A stretch of DNA of 64,000 bases, from NCBI GenBank assembly GCA_004297985.1, contig SCRA01000043.1, positions 47,406 to 111,405 on the forward strand. Direction: 5' to 3'. A program made the position numbers and the translations under genes. Below the pieces are notes generated by a model. The model worked only from the letters and a program-made list of their open reading frames with translations, did not search any database and was not told the origin of the DNA. Numbering within the stretch: position 1 is the stretch's first letter; every line of letters begins with the position of its first letter. The DNA comes from a bacterium. GTDB lineage: Bacteria; Vulcanimicrobiota; Vulcanimicrobiia; Vulcanimicrobiales; SCRA01. Shown here one piece after another: positions 16,746 to 25,554 of the stretch.

Positions 16746-19457
16746 GTGCGCGGCGGCATCGACATGGCGCAGCGCGTCGCCGCCGCGCTCACGCGGGGCG
16801 ATACCGCGCGCGAGCAGGCGTTAGCGGAGCAGCGTATCGCCGATGCGGGTGATTTCGCGATCTGGAGCGGCTTCGTCTCGAAGATGTGGTCGCAGCCGAG
16901 CGAGCACCGGCTCTTTGCCTTCGAGAACGTCGAGCACATCCTCGGCTCGGTCGAGCGGGTCGATTTCCTGGCGCGCCTCTTGGCACACCTGCCCGCGGAG
17001 CGCCAAATCGCGATCTGCTCGCGCCAACCCCTGCCGCTCTCGCTGAGCCGTTTCGTTGCGCCTCACGAGCTGATCACCTTGCGCGAGAACGCGTTACAGT
17101 TCGACGCGGTAGACATTCGCGCCGCCTTTGCGAACCTGGACGTCGGCCCCGAGGCGCTGGACGAGGTGGCACACATCTCGCGCGGCTGGCCGGTCGCGGT
17201 GCTCCTACTGGCGCGCCTCGCACGGGAAGGCGCGCTCGCCCCCGCCTTGAAGGGTTCCTCCGGCCTGGCGTTCGCCGACCTCTACGATTACCTCGCGGAG
17301 CAGGTCTTCGAGAGCCTAGGAGCGCCTCAGTTCGCCCGCCTCTTGGCCGTCGCCGCGATCCCGCATGCCAGCGGGGAGGAGGTGGCCCTGGTCTTGGGAG
17401 ACCCGCGAGCCGCTGGAGAGCTTGCCGCGGTTGCGCGCTCCTCGCCGTTCGTCTACCGGGTCATGGATGGCGCGTACGAGGCCCACCCGCTGATGCGCAC
17501 GATGCTCCACGAGCGCTACGGTGATCGCTGCAGGCAGATGCTCCTGCAAGCGGCGGCACGGCTTGCGGCTATCCGGCCGCTGCGCGCCGCGCAACTCTAT
17601 CTCGAAGCCGGCGACGACGATCATGCCGCCCTGCTCCTGGAGTGCCAATTCGAGCTATTCGTATCCGAGATTCCCCCGCTTTTCGCGGAGATCGTCTCAC
17701 GGCTCGATGAGGGCGTGGTGCTGCGGCACGCGGGCCTCTGGGCCGCCGCCACCGTGGTTCGGTCGGGAGCGATTCCGCAACGGCAGTGGCTCTATGAGGC
17801 GCTGACCGCGCGCGACCAGATCACGCCCGCCACGCCGCTGTCCACCCGCGTGGGCGTGTTCACGAGTTTGGGAAACGTCTTGACGAACCTAGGGCGCCAC
17901 GACGAGGCGCTCGAGTGCTTCCAACAGTTCGTCCCCGCCGGGGTCGAACTGCCGCAGCGCTATCGCGGAATTCAACTCCTCTTTCGATCGGCGGTCGCGG
18001 CGCGCCGGGGGCGTTTCAACGATGCGATCGCTCTCTGGAGCGAAGCGGAGCCGCTCTTCGCCGAGGTCTCCTTCACGCGCGCGATCGCTTTGGAGGAAAT
18101 CGTGGCTCGGGCCGCGCGGTTCGCGCAATCGCGCGAGGCCGAGCGTACGCTGCTCGATCGTGCGATCGCTCTCGCGCGTGACTCCGGTGCCGCCACGGTA
18201 CGGGCACTGGCCCTCCAGGAGGCGTTCTTCGGAGCTTGGCTCGCGGGAGAGGATGCGCTGGCCGGCCGCTACGCTCACGAACTGGAAGACGGCGTCTCGC
18301 CGAGCACCGCGAAGGCGACGGAGCTGCTGCGCGCCAGCATACGCGGTGACCTCGAGCTCTTGCGCCGCAACGAGGGTTTCGAGCGGCCGCGCTTCCGGCA
18401 CTATGCCGCGCTGATCGCGTGTGCCACGGTAGCCGATGAGATGCGGCCCGAGTTCGCGCGGCTTGCCCTGGAGGCAGCCGAGGACGCCGGCGACGCGACG
18501 TGCATCGCGATCGCGAGCATCGCCTGCATGGAGTGCCGCGCCCCCGCTGAGCGGGCGGCGTTGGCCGAGGGTGTGCGGGCGCAGTGCGCGACCGTGGATG
18601 CCCCACGTCTGCGCCGCGCCGTCGACGCATATCTCAGCGGAGGCGGCGACCTCGGCTTGTTGACGCCGCTCATAGGGCGCCTGCGCGGACTGCGAAGCGA
18701 ACCGGCGGCCGCGGCGGCATCGCCGTTTGTGATCTCGATCGCGGACGGGTCGGTTCGACGAAACGGAAGTGCAATTCGCCTCTCCAATCGCGAGCGCGAG
18801 TTGCTGCTGTATCTGGCGCTGCATCGGCGCGCCTGCAGCCGCGACGAGCTGATCGGTGCCATCTGGCCGGGGCGTGAGGGGAATGCGCGTTCCGTCGTGC
18901 GCGTGTATGCGAGCCGCCTGCGTGCGCGGCTGGGCGATGCAAGCGTGGTCCAATTGCTGGATTCCGGAGAGTATCGGCTCTCCAGCGACACGCGCATCGA
19001 CTTCTACGACATCGAGCGATTGGTGCAAGCTTCGCGATCTCAACCACTTCTCGCGACCGAGACGCGCGCACGGCTTGAAGCCTACTCGCGACGATGGAGC
19101 GGCGACGCACCGCCGCGGCTCAAAATGCGGGAGTGGTTCACCGCGTTCGTACCTCGCATCGAGGAACTCTCGCGGCAGATCACGCTGCTGCTGGGCTACG
19201 ATTCGCTCGAGCTCGGCCGCTTCGGCGAGGCACGCAGGATGGCGGAGCGAATCATCGCGTTGGACCGGTGCGACGAGCCCGCCTGGGAGCTCCTGATTCG
19301 CGCGATGCTCGCGGCCGGCGACGCGGTGGGAGCGCGACGCGAGCTGCGAAAGTATCGCGAGGCCCTGGCGGCGGAGCTGGGCGCCGAGCCGTCGAGCGAC
19401 CTGGAGCGCCTCGTCACGGACATGCAGCCGGGGCGCCGGCCGGTTACAGGTCCGTAA
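16746..19457 (+). CDS. large transcriptional regulator with winged-helix and BTAD domains (SARP/MalT-like)
   Basis: Regulator of at least 903 aa. GTG 16746 is only the first standard start; coding similarity begins upstream at about 16600 and includes a P-loop-like APAGYAKST, as in MalT/STAND ATPases. Order of parts: ATPase-like N-terminus (to ~250, with SRGWPVAVLLLARLA), a helical TPR-like middle (~270-640), an OmpR-type winged helix at ~660-745 (RLSNRERELLLYLALHRR, then SRDELIGAIWPG) and a BTAD domain at ~755-900 (HRCDEPAWELLIRAML-like segment DRCDEPAWELLIRAMLAAGD, EPSSDLERL). Such proteins activate nearby genes. The lipoprotein 105 bases downstream, preceded by two GTTAC-N6-GTARC dyads, is a possible target. 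Confidence 0.85.
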   Translation: MRGGIDMAQRVAAALTRGDTAREQALAEQRIADAGDFAIWSGFVSKMWSQPSEHRLFAFENVEHILGSVERVDFLARLLAHLPAERQIAICSRQPLPLSLSRFVAPHELITLRENALQFDAVDIRAAFANLDVGPEALDEVAHISRGWPVAVLLLARLAREGALAPALKGSSGLAFADLYDYLAEQVFESLGAPQFARLLAVAAIPHASGEEVALVLGDPRAAGELAAVARSSPFVYRVMDGAYEAHPLMRTMLHERYGDRCRQMLLQAAARLAAIRPLRAAQLYLEAGDDDHAALLLECQFELFVSEIPPLFAEIVSRLDEGVVLRHAGLWAAATVVRSGAIPQRQWLYEALTARDQITPATPLSTRVGVFTSLGNVLTNLGRHDEALECFQQFVPAGVELPQRYRGIQLLFRSAVAARRGRFNDAIALWSEAEPLFAEVSFTRAIALEEIVARAARFAQSREAERTLLDRAIALARDSGAATVRALALQEAFFGAWLAGEDALAGRYAHELEDGVSPSTAKATELLRASIRGDLELLRRNEGFERPRFRHYAALIACATVADEMRPEFARLALEAAEDAGDATCIAIASIACMECRAPAERAALAEGVRAQCATVDAPRLRRAVDAYLSGGGDLGLLTPLIGRLRGLRSEPAAAAASPFVISIADGSVRRNGSAIRLSNRERELLLYLALHRRACSRDELIGAIWPGREGNARSVVRVYASRLRARLGDASVVQLLDSGEYRLSSDTRIDFYDIERLVQASRSQPLLATETRARLEAYSRRWSGDAPPRLKMREWFTAFVPRIEELSRQITLLLGYDSLELGRFGEARRMAERIIALDRCDEPAWELLIRAMLAAGDAVGARRELRKYREALAAELGAEPSSDLERLVTDMQPGRRPVTGP

Positions 19458-19503
19458 CGGATTCGGGCGCTCCGAACCACGGCGGCCGTTACCTTCCTGT
19501 AGC
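19443..19503 (+). promoter_or_regulatory. two GTTAC-N6-GTA(A/G)C dyads upstream of the lipoprotein gene
   Basis: Two similar imperfectly repeated sites lie 45 bases apart: GTTAC-AGGTCC-GTAAC (19443-19458, overlapping the regulator's stop codon) and GTTAC-CTTCCT-GTAGC (19488-19503). A weak -10-like TAGAGT follows at 19514-19519. The repeated spacing suggests a binding site, possibly for the BTAD regulator just upstream, but this is pattern-based only. Confidence 0.35.
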
Positions 19504-19562
19504 ACGCCCCTCGTAGAGTAGGGAGGAGCCCACCCCTGCTTTGCTTAGGACGGAGTGCCCGC

Positions 19563-20249
19563 ATGAAGTTTCGCGCGAATCGATTGCTTTTTATGGCGGG
19601 CGGCAGCGTGCTGCTGGCCGCCGCCGTCGCTGCCTGCGGAGGGGGATCGAGCTCCTCTTCCAGCGTCCCGCAGGGGGCGACGTCGGCACCAACCTCGGCT
19701 CCGACCACCAGCCCAAGTCCAACCGCCAGCCCGTCGAGCGCGCCCGCGGCGTCGTGGGCGTTCGCAGGCTCGGCGGCCACGCTCACGGGGACCCTGGGAC
19801 AGACCCCCGCCCCGTTCTCGTTAGCCGCCTACCATAACATCTCCGCCACCATCCAGTTCGGCACCGACAGCGCGGGCAGCGGTACGGTCAACGTGAGCGA
19901 TGCGCTGAACAACGGCAGCGACGTGACCCCTAATACGCTGCCGCAGGACACGGCGACGGCCGGCGCTACTCCGCTCATCTACGTCTCCTTCTACAACGCT
20001 TCGACCACGACGGTCTCCTTCGGGTCGAATACGCCTCAGATCACGGTCACCGACAGTGCCGGCTTCGGCTTGGCCACGACCTGCGAACTCGACGTCTATT
20101 CGAAGAACGGCGGCTCCAGCTTCACATGGAACGCAACCGGTGCCAGTGGCGCCATCTCGGGCACCACCGCCACGATCAACCCGGCGGCCATCTCCGGCAC
20201 GGTCGACTTCAAACCTGGCCAACAGATCATCGCCATCGCCTGTAAATAG
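19563..20249 (+). CDS. putative lipoprotein with Ser/Thr/Pro-rich linker
   Basis: Exported lipoprotein (228 aa). The signal peptide is residues ~1-23, with a lipobox VAAC before GGGSS. It is followed by a low-complexity linker of Ser, Thr, Pro and Ala to about residue 62, then a ~165-residue beta-rich domain (TATIQFGTDS-like ISATIQFGTDSAG, VSFYNASTTTVSF) with two late cysteines (TTCELDV and IACK at the C-terminus). The domain is not recognised. It is likely anchored in the membrane and exposed to the envelope. It follows the BTAD regulator and may be its target. Confidence 0.8.
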   Translation: MKFRANRLLFMAGGSVLLAAAVAACGGGSSSSSSVPQGATSAPTSAPTTSPSPTASPSSAPAASWAFAGSAATLTGTLGQTPAPFSLAAYHNISATIQFGTDSAGSGTVNVSDALNNGSDVTPNTLPQDTATAGATPLIYVSFYNASTTTVSFGSNTPQITVTDSAGFGLATTCELDVYSKNGGSSFTWNATGASGAISGTTATINPAAISGTVDFKPGQQIIAIACK

Positions 20250-20305
20250 CGTTCACGCCGCAGCCGGCGGCAGCAAGAAGCGATCCGCACGCAGAATGAA
20301 CCGGC

Positions 20306-21181
20306 ATGCGGATCGTTTCACTGTTGCCCTCGGCCACGGAGATCCTCTTCGCACTCGGCGCCGGCGACCGCGTGGTGGGAGTCACGCACGAGTGCGACTT
20401 CCCGGCGGCGGCGCACTGGCTACCGAAGGTCACCGCCAATGCGCTCGAGCAGGGGCGATCCTCCGATGAGATCGATCGGCACGTACGGGCGTCGCTCCAT
20501 GGCGGTTCCTCGATCTACCTGCTCGATCATGCGCAGCTCGACGCACTCGCGCCGGATCTCATCGTGACGCAGGAGCTCTGCGACGTCTGCGCGGTCTCTT
20601 ACGCAGAGGTCAGCCTCGCCGTCAAGCGGATGACATACGACGCGCGGGTGATCTCGCTCGACCCCCACTCCCTCGACGATGTCCTCGATACCTTCACCAC
20701 GGTCGGGAGACTCGTGGAAGCCGAGGGACGGGCGGGCGAGCTCTGCCGCGAGTTCCGCGACGGCCTCGACCAGTTGCGCCGCCGCGCCGCATCGATGCCG
20801 CGCAGGCGTGTGCTCTTCCTCGAATGGATCGATCCTCCGATGAACGCAGGACATTGGAACCCGGCGCTGCTCGATGCCGCCGGAGCCGAGCCGATGCTCG
20901 GCGCACCCGGACGCGACGCGCGTCGTATCACCTGGGAGGAGATCGCGGTGGCGGATCCCGACGTGATCCTCGCCGCCCCCTGCGGTATGGATGTCGAGGC
21001 AACCAAGCTTGAGCTGGCGCGGATTGCTCGCCGCCCGGAGTGGCGCGATCTTCGCGCCGTGCGCGAAGATGCCGTCTGCATCATCGACGGCAGCCAATTC
21101 TTTGCACGACCCGGGCCGCGCCTGGTGGAAGGCGCGCGCCGATTTCAGGAGTGGCTCGCCGCACGGCCGCTCGTCTGCTAA
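20306..21181 (+). CDS. cobalamin-binding protein, BtuF-like
   Basis: Periplasmic_binding-domain protein (291 aa) of the type annotated as cobalamin-binding protein. The N-terminus MRIVSLLPSATEILFALGAG and the EQEL-like segment LIVTQELCDVCAVSY are typical. It lacks a signal peptide, so it is either cytoplasmic or a B12/corrinoid sensor rather than the usual BtuF. Its TAA stop overlaps the ATG of the CobB/CbiA gene by one base, supporting a corrinoid role. No cobalamin riboswitch is visible in the 56 bases upstream. Confidence 0.87.
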   Translation: MRIVSLLPSATEILFALGAGDRVVGVTHECDFPAAAHWLPKVTANALEQGRSSDEIDRHVRASLHGGSSIYLLDHAQLDALAPDLIVTQELCDVCAVSYAEVSLAVKRMTYDARVISLDPHSLDDVLDTFTTVGRLVEAEGRAGELCREFRDGLDQLRRRAASMPRRRVLFLEWIDPPMNAGHWNPALLDAAGAEPMLGAPGRDARRITWEEIAVADPDVILAAPCGMDVEATKLELARIARRPEWRDLRAVREDAVCIIDGSQFFARPGPRLVEGARRFQEWLAARPLVC

Positions 21182-22524
21182 TGGACTCCGCGGTTCTCGT
21201 CTCGGCATCCGGTACCGGCCAGGGGAAGACCCTGGTAGCTACGGCGCTGTGCGCCGCCCTTTCGCGCGCTGGGCGCACGGTCCAAGCGTACAAGGTCGGA
21301 CCGGATTACATCGACGCGTCCTTCTATCGCCGCGTCTGCGGCCGCCCGGCATACAATGTGGACCTCTGGCTCGATGGCGAGGCGGGAGTACAGCGCCATG
21401 TCCGTCACACGCGGGGCGACTCCGACGCGCTGGTCTTCGAGGGGATGATGGGTCTCTTCGACGGAGACGACGAGGGTGAGACGTCGACGGCGCGCATCGC
21501 GACGCTCCTCGATCTCCCCGTCATCCTCGTGCTCGATCTCTGGACGTGTTCGCAGACTGCGGCAGCCGTCGCGCTCGGGTGTTTTCACTACGATTCGCGC
21601 GTGCGCCCCGCGGGCGTGATCCTCAACCGGGTCGGCGGAGAGAGCCATGAGCGCGCGGTACGCCGCTCGTGCGCACAAGCCGGTATCCGGGTGCTGGCCA
21701 CGGTGCCGTACGATGCCGCGTTCGATGCGGGAGAGCGCCATCTTGGTCTCGATCCTACGGCTGTGGAGGCCCGCGCGACGGCCGTGGAACGCCTGGCGGA
21801 GCACCTTGCCGCACAATTGCCCCTGGACGAGCTCTTCCCGGCAGGCTCCGGCGCACAGGTCGAAAGTGCTGCTCCGGTACGCTCCGGAGGCTCGCCGGTT
21901 CTCATCGCAGTGGCGCACGACGACGCATTCTGGTTCACCTACGCGGAGACGTACGCGGCGCTGCGGGCCGCCGGCGCGGAGCCGGTTCGCTTCTCCCCGC
22001 TGGCCGATCGCACGTTACCCGCCGGAGCGCGGGGGCTCTGGATCGGCGGCGGCTATCCCGAACAGCATGCGAAGGCTCTCGAAGCAAATGCGTCGATGCG
22101 CCAAGCGATCGCCGATGCCGTCGCCGCGGGCCTCCCTACGTATGCGGAGTGCGGCGGCCTGATGTATCTCGCGGAGCGGTTGAAGACCAGCGGCGGGTGC
22201 TACGCGATGGCCGGCGTCCTGCGCGGCTCCACGTCGATGGTGCAGCCGCGCTTGCGCATCGGCTACCGGCACGCAAGGGCGGTCGCAGAGACACCACTCG
22301 ATCCAGCGGGGTCCACGTTGCGCGGCTACGAGTTTCACTACGCATCCAACCGCCTGCACGAGGCGCCGGCCTACGCTTTCGACAAGGGCGGATATGACGG
22401 CGCCCACCGTTCGAACCTCTTAGCAGCCTTTCTTCACCGGCATTTCCTGCCCGGCGACGCGGCCATCACGCGCTTCGTCACAGCATGCGAGCGCGGCGCG
22501 CTTCGGACGCCTGCAGAGCCGTGA
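21181..22524 (+). CDS. cobB: cobyrinate a,c-diamide synthase (CobB/CbiA)
   Basis: Glutamine-dependent amidotransferase (447 aa) that amidates the a and c carboxylates of (hydrogeno)cobyrinate in cobalamin synthesis. The N-terminal synthetase domain has the P-loop SASGTGQGKTLVATAL and VQAYKVGPDYIDASFY. The C-terminal class I GATase-like domain has the catalytic Cys in YAECGGLMYLAE near residue 323 and a late HYASNRLH segment. ATG 21181 overlaps the upstream stop; the longer frame to 21040 is spurious. No other cob/cbi gene is in the window, so this is a dispersed cobalamin gene, possibly for salvage. Confidence 0.93.
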   Translation: MDSAVLVSASGTGQGKTLVATALCAALSRAGRTVQAYKVGPDYIDASFYRRVCGRPAYNVDLWLDGEAGVQRHVRHTRGDSDALVFEGMMGLFDGDDEGETSTARIATLLDLPVILVLDLWTCSQTAAAVALGCFHYDSRVRPAGVILNRVGGESHERAVRRSCAQAGIRVLATVPYDAAFDAGERHLGLDPTAVEARATAVERLAEHLAAQLPLDELFPAGSGAQVESAAPVRSGGSPVLIAVAHDDAFWFTYAETYAALRAAGAEPVRFSPLADRTLPAGARGLWIGGGYPEQHAKALEANASMRQAIADAVAAGLPTYAECGGLMYLAERLKTSGGCYAMAGVLRGSTSMVQPRLRIGYRHARAVAETPLDPAGSTLRGYEFHYASNRLHEAPAYAFDKGGYDGAHRSNLLAAFLHRHFLPGDAAITRFVTACERGALRTPAEP

Positions 22525-22544
22525 GATCAGGGCGCTTCGCGGCG

Positions 22545-23864
22545 TCACGGCGTGCGGATACGCTCGTAGCGCGAGCGATCGTCACCCACGGGAATCGTCG
22601 CGTCGATGCCCCACTTGCTGGTGATGCCGCCTGGTGCGGCCGAGGGATCCAACTGCGACCCCAACGCGCCCTCGACGATCACGACATCGCGGTGCGGCTG
22701 GACGCGATTAGCGATGGCCCACTCCACGTCGCCTGGGTCGCCAATGTCGATATCCTCGTCGACGACCACCACCCGCTTGATCTCGTTGGCCCCGGAGAAC
22801 GCCGCCAGCATCACGTTCTTCGCCTCGCCGGCGATGCTGGGCGCCATCTGGACCACGGCGTGGTAGCGGCAGCCGCCGGCGAAGCTCAGCACCACGTCGC
22901 GGACGTTGGGCGAGACGTGTTGCACAGCGCGGAACGTGGCGGCCTCCCGCGGTATGGCGCCCAACAGCATATGCTCGCGGCTGGCCGGGAGAATCGTCTG
23001 GAAGTAGGGATCGTGACGGTGGTAATGCGCGTCGATCTCTATCACCGGCTTCTCGCTTCGCGGCCCGTAGGTACGCGGAAACTCGCCGAACGGCCCCTCC
23101 GGCTCGCGAACGCCGGCAAGCACACGTCCCTCGAAGAGCTGCTCGGCAAGAGCCGGCACCAAGATGCCGTAACGTGGGCTGCGCACCATCGGGATGGGCC
23201 CGCCGAGCAGCGCTCCACCGATCGTCGCCTCGTCGACGCCGAACGCCGTGATCGCCTGCGAGGCCAAGAGATAGCCCGGCGGCAAGCCCAGCGCAAAAGC
23301 CACCGGCATATCCCGCTTCTCCGCCTCGGCGCGAGCAAAGATGTGTCCCAAATGCCGAGGGAGGATCAGCGCGCCGACCCGGCGAGCATCATTTATCTGC
23401 AAACGATGGATAGACCAGTTCTGCGTGCCCGTGGAGGGATCACAGACGATGGCCACGGCTGCGGTGATGAATCTCCCACTATCGCGTGCGTGGTGCCAAG
23501 GTGCAGGGAGCCGGTCCAGCCGGACCTCCGGTTCCTCGACTTCCAGGACAGGCGCCTCTGCCACACCGACTTCCCGTGGGGCGACCGGCGTGCTCAACGC
23601 GCGCAGATACGACGAGAGCAGCGCTCCGGTCTCCACGCCGAGCGCTTGCGCCATCTGTTCTCGCGAGTTCAGCGTTCCGCCCACGAGGACCGACGCTTGG
23701 CTTGCATCCGCATCTTCGAAGACGACCGCCGAGGTACCATCGCGTTCTTCGAGCAGACGCGGTACGTCGTACCGCAGGTCCAGCGGGCCCCTCAGACGCA
23801 CGAGCTGACCGCGCCCCTCGAGATGCCGCAGCCAGCTCCGCAGGTCCTGGAAGGCCGCGGTCAT
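22545..23864 (-). CDS. UbiD family decarboxylase (prenylated-FMN dependent)
   Basis: UbiD-type reversible decarboxylase (439 aa) for aromatic or alpha,beta-unsaturated acids. ATG 23864 overlaps the stop of a tiny upstream ORF (ATGA). Family features: TGTQNWSIHRLQ near residue 160 (prFMN/metal site), the conserved EPEGPFGEFPRTYGPR near 275 with the catalytic acidic residue, and VDEDIDIGDPGDVEWAI near 370. The UbiX-type prenyltransferase that makes prFMN is not in the window. It is the last gene of the operon beginning at the IclR gene (32094), so decarboxylation is probably one step of that pathway. Confidence 0.92.
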   Translation of the reverse strand: MTAAFQDLRSWLRHLEGRGQLVRLRGPLDLRYDVPRLLEERDGTSAVVFEDADASQASVLVGGTLNSREQMAQALGVETGALLSSYLRALSTPVAPREVGVAEAPVLEVEEPEVRLDRLPAPWHHARDSGRFITAAVAIVCDPSTGTQNWSIHRLQINDARRVGALILPRHLGHIFARAEAEKRDMPVAFALGLPPGYLLASQAITAFGVDEATIGGALLGGPIPMVRSPRYGILVPALAEQLFEGRVLAGVREPEGPFGEFPRTYGPRSEKPVIEIDAHYHRHDPYFQTILPASREHMLLGAIPREAATFRAVQHVSPNVRDVVLSFAGGCRYHAVVQMAPSIAGEAKNVMLAAFSGANEIKRVVVVDEDIDIGDPGDVEWAIANRVQPHRDVVIVEGALGSQLDPSAAPGGITSKWGIDATIPVGDDRSRYERIRTP

Positions 23865-23941
23865 GCACTCAGGCCTGCGACGTCCGAGCAAATGTGCTTG
23901 AGCTCCGTATGGATATAGTGCTGAAGCATGCTGTGCGCCAC
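23861..23941 (-). CDS. 26-codon ORF between SDR and UbiD genes
   Basis: A short frame from GTG 23941 (or ATG 23929) to TGA 23861-23863, fitted exactly between the SDR stop and the UbiD start, with an ATGA overlap to UbiD and a GCAGGA before the GTG. The peptide reads MAHSMLQHYIHTELKHICSD and then six more residues. HYIHTELKHIC resembles the C-terminal YTE(V/L)KH motif of aldehyde dehydrogenases. It may therefore be a remnant of a lost ALDH gene or simply a coupling ORF. Function unknown. Confidence 0.4.
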   Translation of the reverse strand: MAHSMLQHYIHTELKHICSDVAGLSA

Positions 23942-23950
23942 TCCTGCGCG

Positions 23951-24721
23951 CTAGCGGAAGATCGCTCCGCCGTCGACGATCAGCGTCTGGCCGGTGATGA
24001 AGTCACTCTCCGGAGAGGCGAGGAAGAGCACGGCTCCCACGAGGTCATCCGGGCGCATCTCGCGCTGGAGCGCGCGTGACTTCGAGGCCAGCCCGACGTA
24101 CGCCGGATCGTTGAGCTGGAGCGACGACTCGTTGGCAACCAGCCCCGGAGCCACGGCGTTGACGGTGATGCCGCTACCGCCCAGCTCGCGCGCCAAGGCG
24201 CGCGTCAGCCCGCCGACGGCTGCCTTGGAGGCGACGTAGTGTGCAAAGCCTGCCGCACCCATGTGATCCACCACCGATGCGATGTTGACGATCTTCCCGT
24301 ATCGCTGGAGGCGCATCGACGGCGCGACCGACTTTGCGCAGAGCCAGACACCGCGCACGTTGACGGCCATGACGCGATCCCACTCCTCCACGCTGATCTC
24401 GTCGAAGGGCTTCTTCTTTCCCAACCCCTGGTAGATTGCAGCATTGTTGATCAAAATGTCGACCGGTCCGTTGAGCTCAGCGGCGGCCTCGACCATGTGC
24501 ACCACGTCGTCCTCGCGCGTGACGTCAGTCGGCACGAAAGCCGCGTTCACACCGTCCGCGCTTTGTGCGCCAGAAAGCTCCTCCGCGAGCGCCTCGCCTT
24601 CCTTGCGCAAGACATCGGCGATCAGGACGTAGGCGCCGGCCGCGTGGAGCGCGCGGGCATACATGGCGCCGATGCCGGCAGCACCCCCAGTGACGACGGC
24701 CGTCTTTCCGGTCAATGTCAT
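23951..24721 (-). CDS. SDR family NAD(P)-dependent oxidoreductase
   Basis: Classical short-chain dehydrogenase (256 aa): cofactor motif TGGAAGIG at residue ~11, NNAA near 92, catalytic Ser in NIASVVDHMG and Tyr-x3-Lys in HYVASKAAVGG near 160. Asp at the end of beta-2 (IADVLRKEG) suggests NAD(H). It overlaps the enoyl-CoA hydratase by an ATGA. In the operon it would oxidise a hydroxy group, perhaps 3-hydroxyacyl-CoA or a cyclic alcohol produced by the hydratase. Confidence 0.92.
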   Translation of the reverse strand: MTLTGKTAVVTGGAAGIGAMYARALHAAGAYVLIADVLRKEGEALAEELSGAQSADGVNAAFVPTDVTREDDVVHMVEAAAELNGPVDILINNAAIYQGLGKKKPFDEISVEEWDRVMAVNVRGVWLCAKSVAPSMRLQRYGKIVNIASVVDHMGAAGFAHYVASKAAVGGLTRALARELGGSGITVNAVAPGLVANESSLQLNDPAYVGLASKSRALQREMRPDDLVGAVLFLASPESDFITGQTLIVDGGAIFR

Positions 24722-25554
24722 CGCTTCTGTCGCACCACCTCACCGTCGCCGGCGAGGCTGGGAAAGCGAGGTGGCCGCTTTTCGGCGAAAGCGTGGACGC
24801 CTTCGATGAAGTCGGGCGTCGAGCGCAAACGCCCATAGGCCTCGCCTTCCATACCGATGGCTGCATGCAGCGGTGCTTCATAGGCGGCGCCCAGCACGCG
24901 CTTAGCCGTCCGCAAAGCAAGCGGCGGAAGGGCGCAGAGCTCATCGCTCAACTCGTCCACGCTGCGCCGAAGCTCGCTATTCGGCACGACCGTGGTCAGC
25001 AGACCCCATGCCAGGGCCTCCTGCGCGGGAACCCGGCGCCCCCGCATCACCATGTCCTTGGCGCGCCCCAAACCAGCGATGCGAGCCACGCGCTGGCTGC
25101 CGCCGCTCCCCGGAATCATGCCCAACTTGATCTCGGGCAACGCGAGCAGCGTACTCTCGCCGGCCACACGAAAGTCGCACGCTAGCGCGAATTCCAGGCC
25201 CACGCCAAAGGCGAACCCCTTGAGCTCGACGATCACCGGCTTCGGACAACGCTCCGGGGCACCGACGTTCCAGGCCAGCTCGGAGAGCGTCTCGGGCGTG
25301 TTCTCGAGGAATTGCGCGATGTTCCCACCCGCGCTGAACGCGCGCTCTCCGGCACCGCGGAGAACGACCACGCGAATGCGCTCGTCCTCACCGAACTCTT
25401 CGAACAACTGACGTAACACGCGACGCGCGGGAAACGGCACGGTGTTGTGGTGCTCCGGATCGTCCAGCACGATCGTGGCCCGATGGCGCTCCACCTCGAC
25501 CTGGACGCTGAGAGCATGTTGGCGCAATACATCACGATCCTGGTTGATGGTCAT
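24718..25554 (-). CDS. enoyl-CoA hydratase/isomerase family protein
   Basis: Crotonase-fold enzyme (278 aa). ATG 25554 overlaps the ligase stop (ATGA); the longer frame to 25698 lies in the ligase gene. Visible features: RAFSAGGNIAQF (oxyanion-hole region, residue ~75), GFAFGVGLEFALACDFRVA near 118 and PEIKLGMIPGSGGSQRVARI near 150, with Glu in the usual position of LPEIKLG. It may hydrate an unsaturated ring or chain CoA ester made by the ligase and hydroxylase. Confidence 0.92.
   Translation of the reverse strand: MTINQDRDVLRQHALSVQVEVERHRATIVLDDPEHHNTVPFPARRVLRQLFEEFGEDERIRVVVLRGAGERAFSAGGNIAQFLENTPETLSELAWNVGAPERCPKPVIVELKGFAFGVGLEFALACDFRVAGESTLLALPEIKLGMIPGSGGSQRVARIAGLGRAKDMVMRGRRVPAQEALAWGLLTTVVPNSELRRSVDELSDELCALPPLALRTAKRVLGAAYEAPLHAAIGMEGEAYGRLRSTPDFIEGVHAFAEKRPPRFPSLAGDGEVVRQKR

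Noticed and set aside
17889..19505. 538-codon minus-strand frame
   Set aside because: Antisense to the BTAD regulator, whose winged-helix and BTAD motifs are clear on the plus strand.
20250..20305. Cobalamin riboswitch upstream of the cobalamin-binding protein
   Set aside because: The gap is only 56 bases and has no B12-box-like sequence; a short GC hairpin (GCCGC/GCGGC) is all that is seen.
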